Positions 24,496 to 33,436 of a DNA stretch of 64,000 nucleotides are shown here, piece after piece. Numbering within the stretch: position 1 is the first letter of the stretch; the number at the start of each line of letters is the position of its first letter. Both the position numbers and the translations under genes were made by a program. Under the pieces are notes generated by a model. It ran no database searches, was not told where the DNA came from, and was given only the letters and a program-made list of their open reading frames with translations. This DNA comes from an uncultured Bacilli bacterium (GTDB lineage: Bacteria; Bacillota_I; Bacilli_A; RF39; UBA660), in NCBI GenBank assembly GCA_934162195.1, contig CAKPHO010000001.1, positions 1 to 64,000 of the forward strand. Reading direction: 5' to 3'.

Positions 24496-25428
24496 CTATT
24501 CTATATTTGTTATTTCCCTCCAATTGTTAGGAAAACCTATTTTATTTAAAATTACATCAAGTGGCACCGAATCAATCTTTCCATCTAAAAGGTCGATTTC
24601 ATAACCTAATTCATTTATCAATTCTTTAAATTTATCATCATCAAGCATATACTTAAAAATTATTATTAACGCAAATAAATCATTTTTACCATATTTATAT
24701 TGGTCAACATCTTTTTCAATATTTAATCTACTATGAATTATATCATCTGGAATAACTCTTTGAGTTCTATGATCATATAAAATATCCTCATGAGCACATA
24801 AATTTCTAAAATTTGCTAGAATATTTAAATAAATAGATAAAGTTTCTGCTTCCATTCCATACTCATCCGCAATTTTAAATTGATCATCTGGTTTTAATAT
24901 GTTAAATAATTCCGAAATAATACCAAAAGACAACACTTTTACTAATACCCAAAGTGGAATATAACCATAATTACTTATATAGTGAAGAGTTGCTGTATGT
25001 TGTTTTGTATTAACTCTAATCTGTCTTTTCATTTTATTTAAAACATCTTTTACTTGTCTAATCTTCATACTATCTTGAGTAAAATTTTTAGGATTCAAAT
25101 AATCTTTTTCCTTAATACCATATTTTCTAGATAATTGATAACTAATAATAGATTTAATATTATTCTCAATAATCAATATATACTTAAACATAATATTCCT
25201 TATATTTCTATCGAATGTAAAAGTCGCATATAATTCTTCAAAAGTTGCTCCTTTAACAAATCTTCTATCTTTGTATCCTTCCATAAATAACCAACGATAC
25301 CCATTTATAAAAAAGTAATTCTCTTTAAATAGTATTTCTTTAGTTTTTTCCTCATCGTTAATAATAAGTCCTTTATTACGCATGATTTCTATTTGTTCGT
25401 CTAAAGTCTTGAATATTTTACGCTCCAT
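24496..25428 (-). CDS. Abi_2 family (AbiD/AbiF-like) HEPN-type protein
   Basis: 310 residues. 'LDEQIEIMRNKGLII', 'ENYFFINGYRWLF', 'TFEELYATFTFDRNIRNIMFKYILIIENNIKSIISY' and 'NFRNLCAHEDILYDH' are the conserved blocks of Abi_2. The RNLCAH segment is the R-x4-H signature of HEPN ribonucleases. In lactococci the homologues abort phage infection. ATG 25428 follows GGTGATGGT. It sits in the chromosome between cell-wall genes, outside the mobile element. Confidence 0.88.
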   Translation of the reverse strand: MERKIFKTLDEQIEIMRNKGLIINDEEKTKEILFKENYFFINGYRWLFMEGYKDRRFVKGATFEELYATFTFDRNIRNIMFKYILIIENNIKSIISYQLSRKYGIKEKDYLNPKNFTQDSMKIRQVKDVLNKMKRQIRVNTKQHTATLHYISNYGYIPLWVLVKVLSFGIISELFNILKPDDQFKIADEYGMEAETLSIYLNILANFRNLCAHEDILYDHRTQRVIPDDIIHSRLNIEKDVDQYKYGKNDLFALIIIFKYMLDDDKFKELINELGYEIDLLDGKIDSVPLDVILNKIGFPNNWREITNIE

Positions 25429-25465
25429 ACCATCACCATTATAATTATAACACATTGCATATGAA

Positions 25466-25509
25466 AAAAATATGATTTTTTTGTGGTGTTTTTGTGTAAA
25501 ATCATATTT
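25466..25509 (-). terminator. terminator of the cwlD-like gene
   Basis: Minus strand ATATGATTTT, an 18-base loop, AAAATCATAT (25470-25507), followed by TTTTTTC. It overlaps the stop codon. Confidence 0.75.
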
Positions 25510-26167
25510 CTTTAAAATATTTAACTATTCCTCTAGTAATTGAATTTACTACTTTTAGTTGATAATCATTTTTTAATAACAAATATCTATCGTTTGGATT
25601 TGTGATAAATCCAGCTTCTATCAACACTCCTGGGCGTGTTACTCTCTTATGTAAATACATTTCATTTGTTAGTTTATATTTTCTCGTTGTTTTTAAATCT
25701 TCTTTTAAAACCCTTTGCATGATTTCAGCTAGTTTAACATTTTTCTCATTTATATCATCATAAAAAACTTGTGCGCCCCTCCATGTTGTTGTTAAATCCG
25801 CATTTAAATGTATTGATAAGTATAAGTCACACATCGATTTATTTATAATATTAGCTCTTCTTGATAAATCACTACGCTTCCTATTAACTGCATTGTTAGC
25901 AGATAAATCATAATTGCCATCACGGGTTAAATAAACTATCGCCCCTTTACTTTCTAAAACAGACATAAGTTTCTTACTTAATTCAAGATTTATATCTGCT
26001 TCGTATATATCTTTGTATAAAGCACCTGGATCAACGCCACCATGACCCGGATCTAAATAAATAACCTTGCCTAAAAGTTCTAAATCATTACCTTTAGCAA
26101 AAGTAAAAGAAAAAGTACATAAAAATAGTATAAGGACAAATAACATTGATAACTTGTATTTAACCAC
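25502..26167 (-). CDS. cwlD: N-acetylmuramoyl-L-alanine amidase, CwlD-like
   Basis: 221 residues. Hydrophobic signal/anchor (about 5-23), then an Amidase_3 domain: YLDPGHGGVDPGA, YEADINLELS, LYLSIHLNAD and VLIEAGFITNP supply the zinc ligands and catalytic Glu. Length and single-domain layout match CwlD, which makes muramic-delta-lactam in spore cortex together with PdaA, and in clostridia with GerS. The start used here is GTG 26167 with AAGGGTGA six bases upstream; an earlier GTG (26194) would add nine residues. A generic wall amidase is the alternative. Confidence 0.82.
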   Translation of the reverse strand: MVKYKLSMLFVLILFLCTFSFTFAKGNDLELLGKVIYLDPGHGGVDPGALYKDIYEADINLELSKKLMSVLESKGAIVYLTRDGNYDLSANNAVNRKRSDLSRRANIINKSMCDLYLSIHLNADLTTTWRGAQVFYDDINEKNVKLAEIMQRVLKEDLKTTRKYKLTNEMYLHKRVTRPGVLIEAGFITNPNDRYLLLKNDYQLKVVNSITRGIVKYFKEI

Positions 26168-26205
26168 TGTACTCACCCTTATAAATTTATGCACCTAAAA
26201 ATTAT

Positions 26206-26859
26206 TTATACTTTAAATATATTCCAAGGATATTCATTTGGAGTTTTTATTTTAAAACTTAAAAGTTCCTTAGTAACAGGATGATAAAAACTCAAACCCG
26301 TTGCATATAAAGCAATTTGTTCTCCAACCTTGGCATTTTTATTATATCTTTGATCACCCCAAAGAGGTAAATTGCGGCTAGAAAATTGTACTCTTATTTG
26401 ATGACTTCTACCCGTTTTTAAATTAATTTTAACTAAAGAAAGATTATCATAGTATTTAATCAATTGATAATCAAGCTCTGCAAATTTACCATTCTTATTA
26501 ACTTTAACCATATTAGTTTTTTCATCTTTAAGTAAATAATCTTGCAAATTATCTTTTTCTTTAGCTTTTCCACACAAAACAGCTTGATATTCCTTTTTTA
26601 TTTGATGTATTCTAACTTGTTCACTTAATCTACTAGCAGCTTTACTTGTTTTAGCAAACACCATCACTCCACCTACTGGCCTATCTAAGCGATGAATAAG
26701 ACCCAGATATACATTCCCTGGTTTATTATACTTTTCTTTTAAATATTTCTTTAAAATAGTCAACAAATCTATATCATTAGTATTATCTGCCTGAACTAAA
26801 AGATTAGGCTTTTTTTCAACTACCAACAAATGATTATCCTCATAAATTATATTAATCAT
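26206..26859 (-). CDS. RluA-family 23S rRNA/tRNA pseudouridine synthase
   Basis: 217 residues. The catalytic block GLIHRLDRPVGGVMVFAKT carries the RluA Asp, followed by 'RIHQIKKEYQAVLCG' and 'LKTGRSHQIRVQFS'. No S4 domain, so it resembles the short RluA/RluC-D-like catalytic forms. Isomerises uridine in RNA. Its ATG overlaps the upstream methyltransferase stop in an ATG-x4-TAA arrangement (26852-26859), which means coupled translation. Confidence 0.92.
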   Translation of the reverse strand: MINIIYEDNHLLVVEKKPNLLVQADNTNDIDLLTILKKYLKEKYNKPGNVYLGLIHRLDRPVGGVMVFAKTSKAASRLSEQVRIHQIKKEYQAVLCGKAKEKDNLQDYLLKDEKTNMVKVNKNGKFAELDYQLIKYYDNLSLVKINLKTGRSHQIRVQFSSRNLPLWGDQRYNKNAKVGEQIALYATGLSFYHPVTKELLSFKIKTPNEYPWNIFKV

Positions 26860-27724
26860 TACATTCCCATCTTCCATAAATGCCACAAGGTAAAATTAAG
26901 TCATTTTCAGTAATAGGAAGCCCTATCTCTCCAGCTTCTACTTTTCCACCATATTTCTTTTCCATAGTTGTCTTTAAAATATTAAATAAAACTGTACTAG
27001 AAATCCCTGTAGTGTAAGCATTAATTAAAAAGAATAAAGGATTATCACTTAGTATTTCCATGCAAGCACTAATTAAAACATCTAAATTTTGTTCAAACTT
27101 CCATACCTCACCATTTGGACCTCTACCGTAACTGGGTGGGTCCATAATAATTACATCATATTTATTACCACGACGAGCTTCTCTTTGAACAAATTTTAAA
27201 CAATCATCTACAATAAATCTAATTTTATGATCCTCAAGGCCACATAATTTCATATTTTCTTTAGCCCATTCTGTCATTCCTTTAGAAGCATCAACTTGCA
27301 CAACTTCTATAGCACCAGCTTTTGATGCAGCCATTGTTGCAGCACCAGTATATGCAAATAAATTTAATACTTTTATTGGTCTATTAGCGCTTTTTATTTT
27401 ATTCATAGAAAAATCCCAATTAGCAGCTTGTTCTGGAAATAATCCTGTATGTTTAAAATTTGTTGGACTTACTTTGAAAGTTAAATCTTTATATTTTACT
27501 GTCCAAAACTCTGGTAATTTACTCTTAAAATCCCAATAACCTCCACCTTTATTAGAACGATGATAAAATCCGTCTACTTTATTCCATAAATCTGTCTTTT
27601 CTATTGGCCACATTGCTTGAGGTTCAGGACGTCTAAATATAACATTTCCCCAACGTTCTAATTTTTCTCCATTTCCAGCAGAAATACATTCATAATCTTT
27701 CCATTCTTCACTAATATACTTCAT
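26852..27724 (-). CDS. SAM-dependent rRNA methyltransferase, RlmI/COG1092-like
   Basis: 290 residues. SAM-binding motif VLNLFAYTGAATMAASKAGA, then VQVDASKGMTEWAKEN and the catalytic-site-like IIMDPPSYGRGPNGEVWK. These place it with the C-terminal methyltransferase half of RlmI/RlmK proteins; the PUA domain of full RlmI is missing. Probably modifies rRNA. Start at ATG 27724 with GAGGATATAA upstream; the gap to gmk is one base. Confidence 0.85.
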   Translation of the reverse strand: MKYISEEWKDYECISAGNGEKLERWGNVIFRRPEPQAMWPIEKTDLWNKVDGFYHRSNKGGGYWDFKSKLPEFWTVKYKDLTFKVSPTNFKHTGLFPEQAANWDFSMNKIKSANRPIKVLNLFAYTGAATMAASKAGAIEVVQVDASKGMTEWAKENMKLCGLEDHKIRFIVDDCLKFVQREARRGNKYDVIIMDPPSYGRGPNGEVWKFEQNLDVLISACMEILSDNPLFFLINAYTTGISSTVLFNILKTTMEKKYGGKVEAGEIGLPITENDLILPCGIYGRWECND

Positions 27725-27725
27725 A

Positions 27726-28397
27726 TTATATCCTCATTTCATCATTATTAAAATCCTTATCAATTAATATTTCATGAATTAACTCTTCTTTATTATCAAG
27801 TTTAATTTCTTCTATACGCTCAACCCTACATTTTTCCGCTTGTATAATTGCTTTAACTTTACCTACAGCGGTTTCTATCTTATCATTAACAACAACATAA
27901 TTATACTTATTATAACTATTTATTTCATTATAAGCTTCAGTAAAACGCTCTATTACTTTTTCTTTAGACTCTGTTTTTCTTGCAATCAATCTTTTCTTTA
28001 ATGTTTCCATATCTGGTGGCATTATAAAGATAAAGAGCGCAGATGGAACTAATTTTTTAATATTAATGGCACCATTTATATCAAGTACTAAAATAACATC
28101 TATTCCTTTATTTAAATAATCTTCTAACTTATCTTTAGGAGTTCCATAATAATTGTCATTGTAGTTAGTATATTCCAACAGTTTTCCGTCTTTTATTTTT
28201 TGTTCGAACTCTTCTTTTGTAACAAAAAAATAATTTTTTCCTTCTTTTTCATTTTCCCTAGGATTTCTAGATGTCATAGAAACGGATAACCAAATATTAT
28301 CAGACTCTTCAATAACTTTATTACAAATAGTATCTTTGCCAGCTCCACTTGGTCCTGACACAACAATAAGTAATCCATTACCATCAATTTTTAGCAT
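27726..28397 (-). CDS. gmk: guanylate kinase
   Basis: 223 residues. P-loop VVSGPSGAGKDT, GMP-binding 'SVSMTSRNPRENEKEGKNYFFV', 'YNDNYYGTP' and lid region 'RLIARKTESKEKVIERF'. Phosphorylates GMP to GDP. A tail of about 25 residues follows the usual end (EELIHEILIDKDFNNDEM). The P-loop ends DT rather than ST or GT. ATG 28397 with GGAAATGATG. Confidence 0.95.
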   Translation of the reverse strand: MLKIDGNGLLIVVSGPSGAGKDTICNKVIEESDNIWLSVSMTSRNPRENEKEGKNYFFVTKEEFEQKIKDGKLLEYTNYNDNYYGTPKDKLEDYLNKGIDVILVLDINGAINIKKLVPSALFIFIMPPDMETLKKRLIARKTESKEKVIERFTEAYNEINSYNKYNYVVVNDKIETAVGKVKAIIQAEKCRVERIEEIKLDNKEELIHEILIDKDFNNDEMRI

Positions 28398-28446
28398 ATC
28401 ATCATTTCCTTTTTAATAGTATAACATATTAGACGTTTTTTTCACA

Positions 28447-28477
28447 TAAAAAATAAAGTGTTTCTTTACTTTATTTT
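28447..28477 (-). terminator. terminator of the coiled-coil membrane protein gene
   Basis: Minus strand AAATAAAGT-AAAGAAAC-ACTTTATTT then T-rich bases; overlaps the gene's last codons. Confidence 0.75.
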
Positions 28478-29095
28478 TCTTTTAACATATTCTTTACTTT
28501 TAATTTCTTCTTGTGCTAATAAATCATAATTTTTTAGTATTCTTAATTCTTTGTTAGTATCTAATGTGGCGCGTAATAAATTATCAATTTTAGTTTCTAC
28601 TTTTGCAATTGCATCTTCATATATTTTTTTTGCTTTTTTATTTTCTAATAATTGAGCTTTTTTATTATTAAGATCATTTTCTAGTTCATTAATATTATAT
28701 TTTCTCAATATATTTTTATAATATTTATTCATTACTGTTGCCCATATTCCCATTGCTACAGAACTACTAACTCCTAAAAATGATATTATTAAAAGAATAT
28801 TAACAACAGGTAATTTTGAAACCAATAAAAATATTATTGATGCTAACATAGTTATAATAACAGCATACACAATAGAAGCCATTTTAACACCTCGTATGTG
28901 ATGTGGCGCTATTTTATAGTCTTTTAATAATTCTTTTAGATTTTCTACTTCCAATTCATACAATTCAACATTTGACTCAATAAGAAGTAAAGTTTCTTGC
29001 AATTTTTTTAATTTATTTTCATATTCTTTTCTCTCATTATCAAGTTGTATAGCATCTTTATATTTTTCTTCAATCTTTTTATCATAATAATCCAT
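28466..29095 (-). CDS. coiled-coil protein with two central membrane helices
   Basis: 209 residues. An N-terminal coiled coil (about 1-65, heptad-like KLKKLQETLLLIESNVELYELEVENLKEL), two membrane helices close together (about 80-100 and 106-126), then a second long coiled coil (about 140-200). The hairpin of two membrane helices puts both coiled arms on the same side. GGAGGAAAATT precedes ATG 29095. No family recognised; probably a membrane organiser or scaffold. Confidence 0.7.
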   Translation of the reverse strand: MDYYDKKIEEKYKDAIQLDNERKEYENKLKKLQETLLLIESNVELYELEVENLKELLKDYKIAPHHIRGVKMASIVYAVIITMLASIIFLLVSKLPVVNILLIISFLGVSSSVAMGIWATVMNKYYKNILRKYNINELENDLNNKKAQLLENKKAKKIYEDAIAKVETKIDNLLRATLDTNKELRILKNYDLLAQEEIKSKEYVKRKIK

Positions 29096-29145
29096 AAATT
29101 TTCCTCCGTGTTCTGTATAATAACACATTTTTAAAAAAGAAGCAA

Positions 29146-29179
29146 AAAATAAAACCTTGAAATATAACTCCAAGGTTTT
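29146..29179 (-). terminator. terminator after rpsI
   Basis: Minus strand AAAACCTTG, 11-base loop, CAAGGTTTT, then TATTTTTTG. Confidence 0.85.
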
Positions 29180-29188
29180 TTGTAAAAT

Positions 29189-29605
29189 TTAACGTTTTGA
29201 GAATTGTGGAGCACGGCGTGCAGCTTTTAATCCTGGTTTCTTTCTTTCTTTAGCTCTTGAATCACGAGTAACTAATCCAGCAGCTTTTAAGATTTTTCTA
29301 AAACTTGTATCGCTTGATGGATCAGTATCTTTATCATATTCTAATAAAGCTCTTGCAATACCTAAACGGATTGCTCCAGTTTGTCCAGAGAAACCTCCAC
29401 CATTAACTTTAACATCAATATCAAAAGTATTTTCAGTATTTGTAGCAACTAAAGGTTGTTTTAAATCCATAACATTAGTTTCATAAGGCATAAATTCTCT
29501 AACATCTACACCATTAATAGTAATTTTACCTTTACCTGGAACCATAGTAACTTGCGCTACTGATGATTTTCTTCTACCAGTTCCAATAAATTTTCTTTCT
29601 GCCAT
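29189..29605 (-). CDS. rpsI: 30S ribosomal protein S9
   Basis: 138 residues. Start block 'FIGTGRRKSSVAQV' and end 'GLKAARRAPQFSKR', whose terminal Lys-Arg reaches the P-site tRNA. Follows rplM by 11 bases in the standard L13-S9 operon. Confidence 0.98.
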   Translation of the reverse strand: MAERKFIGTGRRKSSVAQVTMVPGKGKITINGVDVREFMPYETNVMDLKQPLVATNTENTFDIDVKVNGGGFSGQTGAIRLGIARALLEYDKDTDPSSDTSFRKILKAAGLVTRDSRAKERKKPGLKAARRAPQFSKR

Positions 29606-29616
29606 TTAAAACCCTC

Positions 29617-30048
29617 CTATCTAGTCCATTCCACTGGTTTTTGAGCCATATGTGGATGTTCACTTTCTGCATATACAAATAATTTTTTATACATTTGACG
29701 TCCTAATCTTCCTTTTGGAAGCATTCCTTTAACTGCTCTCTCAATCATTTCCACAGGATATTTTTCCTTCATTTCACGAGCAGTTCTTTCTCTTAATCCA
29801 CCTGTGTATCCACTGTGGTTGTAATAAATCTTATCATCTAATTTATTACCTGTTAAATTAACCTTTGAAGCATTAACAATAATTACAAAGTCTCCACAAT
29901 CAATATGTGGTGTAAAAGTTGGTTTATGCTTTCCTCTTAATAATGTAGCAGCTTCTGTAGCAATACGTCCTAAATTTTTACCTTCAGCATCGATTACATA
30001 CCAATTACGTACTACATCTTCCTTTTTTTGCATATATGAATTTTTCAT
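29617..30048 (-). CDS. rplM: 50S ribosomal protein L13
   Basis: 143 residues with 'NWYVIDAEGKNLGRIATEAATLLRGKHKP', 'GDFVIIVNASKVNLTGNKLDDKIYYNHSGYTGG' and 'MLPKGRLGR'-type segments throughout. First gene of the L13-S9 operon, preceded by a leader that probably carries an autoregulatory site. Confidence 0.98.
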   Translation of the reverse strand: MKNSYMQKKEDVVRNWYVIDAEGKNLGRIATEAATLLRGKHKPTFTPHIDCGDFVIIVNASKVNLTGNKLDDKIYYNHSGYTGGLRERTAREMKEKYPVEMIERAVKGMLPKGRLGRQMYKKLFVYAESEHPHMAQKPVEWTR

Positions 30049-30061
30049 ATTCTTTTCCTTC

Positions 30062-30125
30062 CTCCATTACATATAAGCGAATTGTCCCAAGATTCACTTT
30101 ATGTGGGATATATAAAATGTACCAT
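30062..30125 (-). promoter_or_regulatory. L13 leader-like regulatory RNA
   Basis: The transcript between promoter and rplM contains TCCCAC-ATAAAGTGAATC-TTGGGA, then ATTCGCTTATATG before the GGAGGAAGG ribosome binding site. The hairpin, AGTGAATC and ATTCGCTT order resembles the Firmicute L13 leader through which L13 represses its own mRNA. Recognised by memory of the motif only. Confidence 0.55.
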
Positions 30126-30130
30126 TTAAA

Positions 30131-30159
30131 ATTATATTAAAAAACTAAAGAAAAGTCAA
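30131..30159 (-). promoter_or_regulatory. promoter of rplM-rpsI
   Basis: Minus strand TTGACT (30154-30159), 17 bases, TATAAT (30131-30136). Confidence 0.88.
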
Positions 30160-30233
30160 CATCTATTTAGCTTTTACAACAATTATTTTACATTTCCCAT
30201 CTATACCAGGCATATTTTGCAATTTTATTACTT

Positions 30234-30965
30234 TTATTTATACCATACATTATATAAATAAAGTCCTTCAGGATGTGCGGTAATACCCGCTTTACATCTA
30301 TCTTTAGCCTCTAATATATCTTTTACGCATGAATAATCCTTTTTACCCGCACCAATTTCTATTAATAGTCCAACCATATTTCTAACCATATATCTCAAAA
30401 AACCGCTTCCTACAAATGATATTGTAACTATATCATTTTCACATTTAATATCAGTTTCATATATCGCTCTAACATAATCCTCTTTTAAATCATTAGCTTT
30501 AGTAAAAGATTTAAAATCATGTGTTCCTTCTAAATATTTAATAGCTCGTTTCATATCATCCAAATTTAATTTTTTATTATACTGAAATATATAATCTTTC
30601 TCTAATGGATTATATTCCCCAATATTTATTTTATAAATATATTCCTTTTTCAAAACATTAAAACGAGCATGAAAGTCATCGCTTACTTCTTCTACAGATT
30701 TAATATATATACTTTTATCAATCAAACTATTTAAAGCTTGTTTTAATTTATCAGGTGTTATTTTGATATCTAAATCAAAATGTACTTTCTGATTTAAGGC
30801 ATGAACCCCTGCATCTGTTCTACCACTTGCACTTACATTAACCATTTTATTGTTAATCATAGTTAAAGCTCGCTCCAACTCTTCTTGTACAGTTTTTACA
30901 TTCGGTTGTTTTTGATAACCATAAAACTTTGAACCATCATAAGCTAATGTTATTAAATATCTCAC
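30234..30965 (-). CDS. truA: tRNA pseudouridine(38-40) synthase TruA
   Basis: 243 residues. Start 'YLITLAYDGSKFYGYQKQPNVKTVQEEL', catalytic Asp in SASGRTDAGVHA, and 'FVGSGFLRYMVRNMVG' near the end. Modifies the tRNA anticodon stem. Overlaps ecfT by four bases, the same order (ecfA-ecfA-ecfT-truA) as in Bacillus. Confidence 0.97.
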   Translation of the reverse strand: MRYLITLAYDGSKFYGYQKQPNVKTVQEELERALTMINNKMVNVSASGRTDAGVHALNQKVHFDLDIKITPDKLKQALNSLIDKSIYIKSVEEVSDDFHARFNVLKKEYIYKINIGEYNPLEKDYIFQYNKKLNLDDMKRAIKYLEGTHDFKSFTKANDLKEDYVRAIYETDIKCENDIVTISFVGSGFLRYMVRNMVGLLIEIGAGKKDYSCVKDILEAKDRCKAGITAHPEGLYLYNVWYK

Positions 30966-31714
30966 ATAAACACCTCTATTCCGATTGTTATTACTAGTAA
31001 CAATATATGTCCTAAAATAACTAAATAATCATTTATTTTCATCTTTTTATTTGAATAATATATTCTACTATTAAAATTAAAATTTCTAATTTCTAAAGCA
31101 TCTGATAATACATCAGCTCTTTTTATTGATAATATAAACATTGGTATAATCATTGTCTTCAACGATTCTATTTTACCTTTTATATTTGAATTATAATAAT
31201 CCATTCCTCTACTAGCTTGTGATCTCATTATTTTTATTGTTTGCTCATAAATGATTGGAATAAAACGCAGAGCAAAAGAAATTGAATAAGACACTTTAGA
31301 AATAGGAACATTTAAAGTTTTTAACGGTGATAATACATATTCTAAACCGTAAGTTATATCTGTTGGTTTAGTAGTTAACGTAAATATTGATGAATAATTG
31401 ATTAACAAAATAATTTCTATAATCATAACTAGTGAATCGTATAGACTAACTTTGAATATTAAATTTATTATTAAAAGAGAAATTAGAAAATAACTAATAT
31501 TTTTAATACTAGTTAAATATTCATATACGGTTACTCTTAAGGTATAAAATAGATATAAACTAAAACCTAACAGAAAGAAGCTTAATAATAATTTATTGTT
31601 AATAAAAATTGTTAAGACAAATAGTAATAGAGATATAACCTTTGTAACAGGATTTAAGTTATGAATAAAAGTTTTGTTTTCTTTATATCTTCCTAAAACT
31701 AGATTATTTAACAT
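30962..31714 (-). CDS. ecfT: ECF transporter transmembrane protein EcfT
   Basis: 250 residues, five to six membrane helices. Carries the coupling motif 'IMRSQASRGMDY' (Ala-Arg-Gly signature) that docks to the ATPases. Forms the shared energising module for vitamin and metal substrate-binding S components; no S component is in the window. Overlaps truA and ecfA2. Confidence 0.95.
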   Translation of the reverse strand: MLNNLVLGRYKENKTFIHNLNPVTKVISLLLFVLTIFINNKLLLSFFLLGFSLYLFYTLRVTVYEYLTSIKNISYFLISLLIINLIFKVSLYDSLVMIIEIILLINYSSIFTLTTKPTDITYGLEYVLSPLKTLNVPISKVSYSISFALRFIPIIYEQTIKIMRSQASRGMDYYNSNIKGKIESLKTMIIPMFILSIKRADVLSDALEIRNFNFNSRIYYSNKKMKINDYLVILGHILLLVITIGIEVFM

Positions 31715-32555
31715 ATCTATATATATCCTTTATCAAATCATTTATTTCATCTCTATAACCAATTTTTATATTTTTTTTCTTTTTTACTAAGTTAGAAAAC
31801 TCAATAATATCAGGAACTTTAATATTGTTTCTTTTCATAATCTTTTCATTACTAAAAACATCATATTTATTCCCTTTTAATACAACCCTACCATCTTCTA
31901 AAACAATAACTTCATCACTTATTTTAAGTAAAAAATCAGTATCGTGACTTACAATAATAATTGTTTTACCATATCTGTTTTTTAGCATTCTAATAATCTT
32001 TAAAAGATTTTTTCTGCTTACATAGTCTAATCCTATTGTTGGCTCATCTAAAACAATTACCTTAGGATTAAATACCAAAATAGAGGCTATTGCGACTAAT
32101 CTTTTTTCACCATGGCTTAAACTAAGAGGATCTCTTTTTAAAAATGATTCATCAAGTCCTACCATAATTAAAGAATCTTTAATTCTTTTGTCAATACCAC
32201 TTTTTTTATAATTAAAGCAATTTAATGCGAACTCTATTTCACGTTCTACCGTGTTTGCAAAAAATTGTTCTTCGGGGAATTGAAAAACTAATCCTATTTT
32301 ATTTCTTAAACTATTTATGTCTTTTATTTTATTATTTTGTTCTAAACGATAAGAAGAAATATCTATATGACCACTAGTAGGTAATAATACCCCATTAATT
32401 AATTCAATTAATGTCGTTTTTCCACTGCCACACTTTCCAACAATAGAATATACTTTACCACTTTCAAAATCTAAATTAATATCATCTAAAACACTATGTT
32501 CACTACTTGTTTTTTTATTATAAATATAACCAACATTACAATATTTTACTTCCAT
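31704..32555 (-). CDS. ecfA2: ECF transporter ATPase EcfA2
   Basis: 283 residues. Walker A GKCGSGKTT, Q-loop 'GLVFQFPEEQFF', signature LSHGEKR (a variant of LSGGE), Walker B VIVLDEPTIGLD, and switch His in IIVSHD. Pairs with EcfA1 as the cytoplasmic heterodimer. Overlaps ecfA1 by ten bases. Confidence 0.95.
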   Translation of the reverse strand: MEVKYCNVGYIYNKKTSSEHSVLDDINLDFESGKVYSIVGKCGSGKTTLIELINGVLLPTSGHIDISSYRLEQNNKIKDINSLRNKIGLVFQFPEEQFFANTVEREIEFALNCFNYKKSGIDKRIKDSLIMVGLDESFLKRDPLSLSHGEKRLVAIASILVFNPKVIVLDEPTIGLDYVSRKNLLKIIRMLKNRYGKTIIIVSHDTDFLLKISDEVIVLEDGRVVLKGNKYDVFSNEKIMKRNNIKVPDIIEFSNLVKKKKNIKIGYRDEINDLIKDIYRYVK

Positions 32556-33358
32556 AAATGATTCACCATCTCATTCATATTTAACATAGTATCACTAACA
32601 AGACCGTAATAACCAAGTTTATTAGATAAATCAACCATAAATGGTAAATCTAACCCTAGTTTTTTTAATAATCTTTCTTCTTTATATACATTTAATTTAG
32701 AATCATTTAAAACTATCTTTCCCTCATTTAAAACAACAATATCAGTTCCATAAACAGTTTCTTCTATATCATGGGTAACATTAATAATCGTCATCTTTTT
32801 CTCATTATTTAATCTCTTTAAAATATTTAAAATTTGTTTTTTAGTTACACCCTCTATCATAGAAAGGGCTTCATCAAGAATTAATACTTTAGGTTCTTTA
32901 ATTAACGCAGAAGCTAGCGCTACTAACTGTTTTTCTCCGCCACTCAAAGAATTTAAGCTACGATCTAATAAATTATCGACAGGGACATAAGTTAAAACTT
33001 TATTTAATTTAGTCTTAATAGTACTTTCTGCATAATGCATATTATCTAAACTAAATAGTATTTCATCTTTTACGGTATCACAAACAAAAGTATTATCAGG
33101 ATTTTCAAAAACAACACCAACATTATCTCTAATATCTTTTAAATTATCATCACAAAGATTCATGTGATATATATTAATATAGCTATCTGTTTTTATTAAA
33201 CCTAAAAGTATTTTTACTAATGTACTCTTACCACTTCCAGAAGGACCAATAATATGAACATAACTACCTTTTTTAATATCTAAATTAAAATTATCAAACA
33301 TTTTTTTCTCATTATAACTAAAGTTTAAATTTTTAATCATAATAATATTATTATCCAT
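32546..33358 (-). CDS. ecfA1: ECF transporter ATPase EcfA1
   Basis: 270 residues. Walker A GPSGSGKST, 'GVVFENPDNTFV', signature LSGGEKQ, Walker B VLILDEALSMIE and NVTHDIEE. First gene of ecfA1-ecfA2-ecfT-truA. GAGGTGATAAT precedes the ATG. Confidence 0.95.
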   Translation of the reverse strand: MDNNIIMIKNLNFSYNEKKMFDNFNLDIKKGSYVHIIGPSGSGKSTLVKILLGLIKTDSYINIYHMNLCDDNLKDIRDNVGVVFENPDNTFVCDTVKDEILFSLDNMHYAESTIKTKLNKVLTYVPVDNLLDRSLNSLSGGEKQLVALASALIKEPKVLILDEALSMIEGVTKKQILNILKRLNNEKKMTIINVTHDIEETVYGTDIVVLNEGKIVLNDSKLNVYKEERLLKKLGLDLPFMVDLSNKLGYYGLVSDTMLNMNEMVNHLWK

Positions 33359-33411
33359 ATTATCACCTCACTGTGTACCATATATTATAATATATTTATT
33401 ATTTATTTACA

Positions 33412-33436
33412 AACAAAAACCCAAATAATTGGGTTA
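33412..33436 (-). terminator. terminator of the zinc-ribbon membrane protein gene
   Basis: Minus strand AACCCAA-TTAT-TTGGGTT followed by TTTGTTTG; the hairpin reaches the stop codon. Confidence 0.8.
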
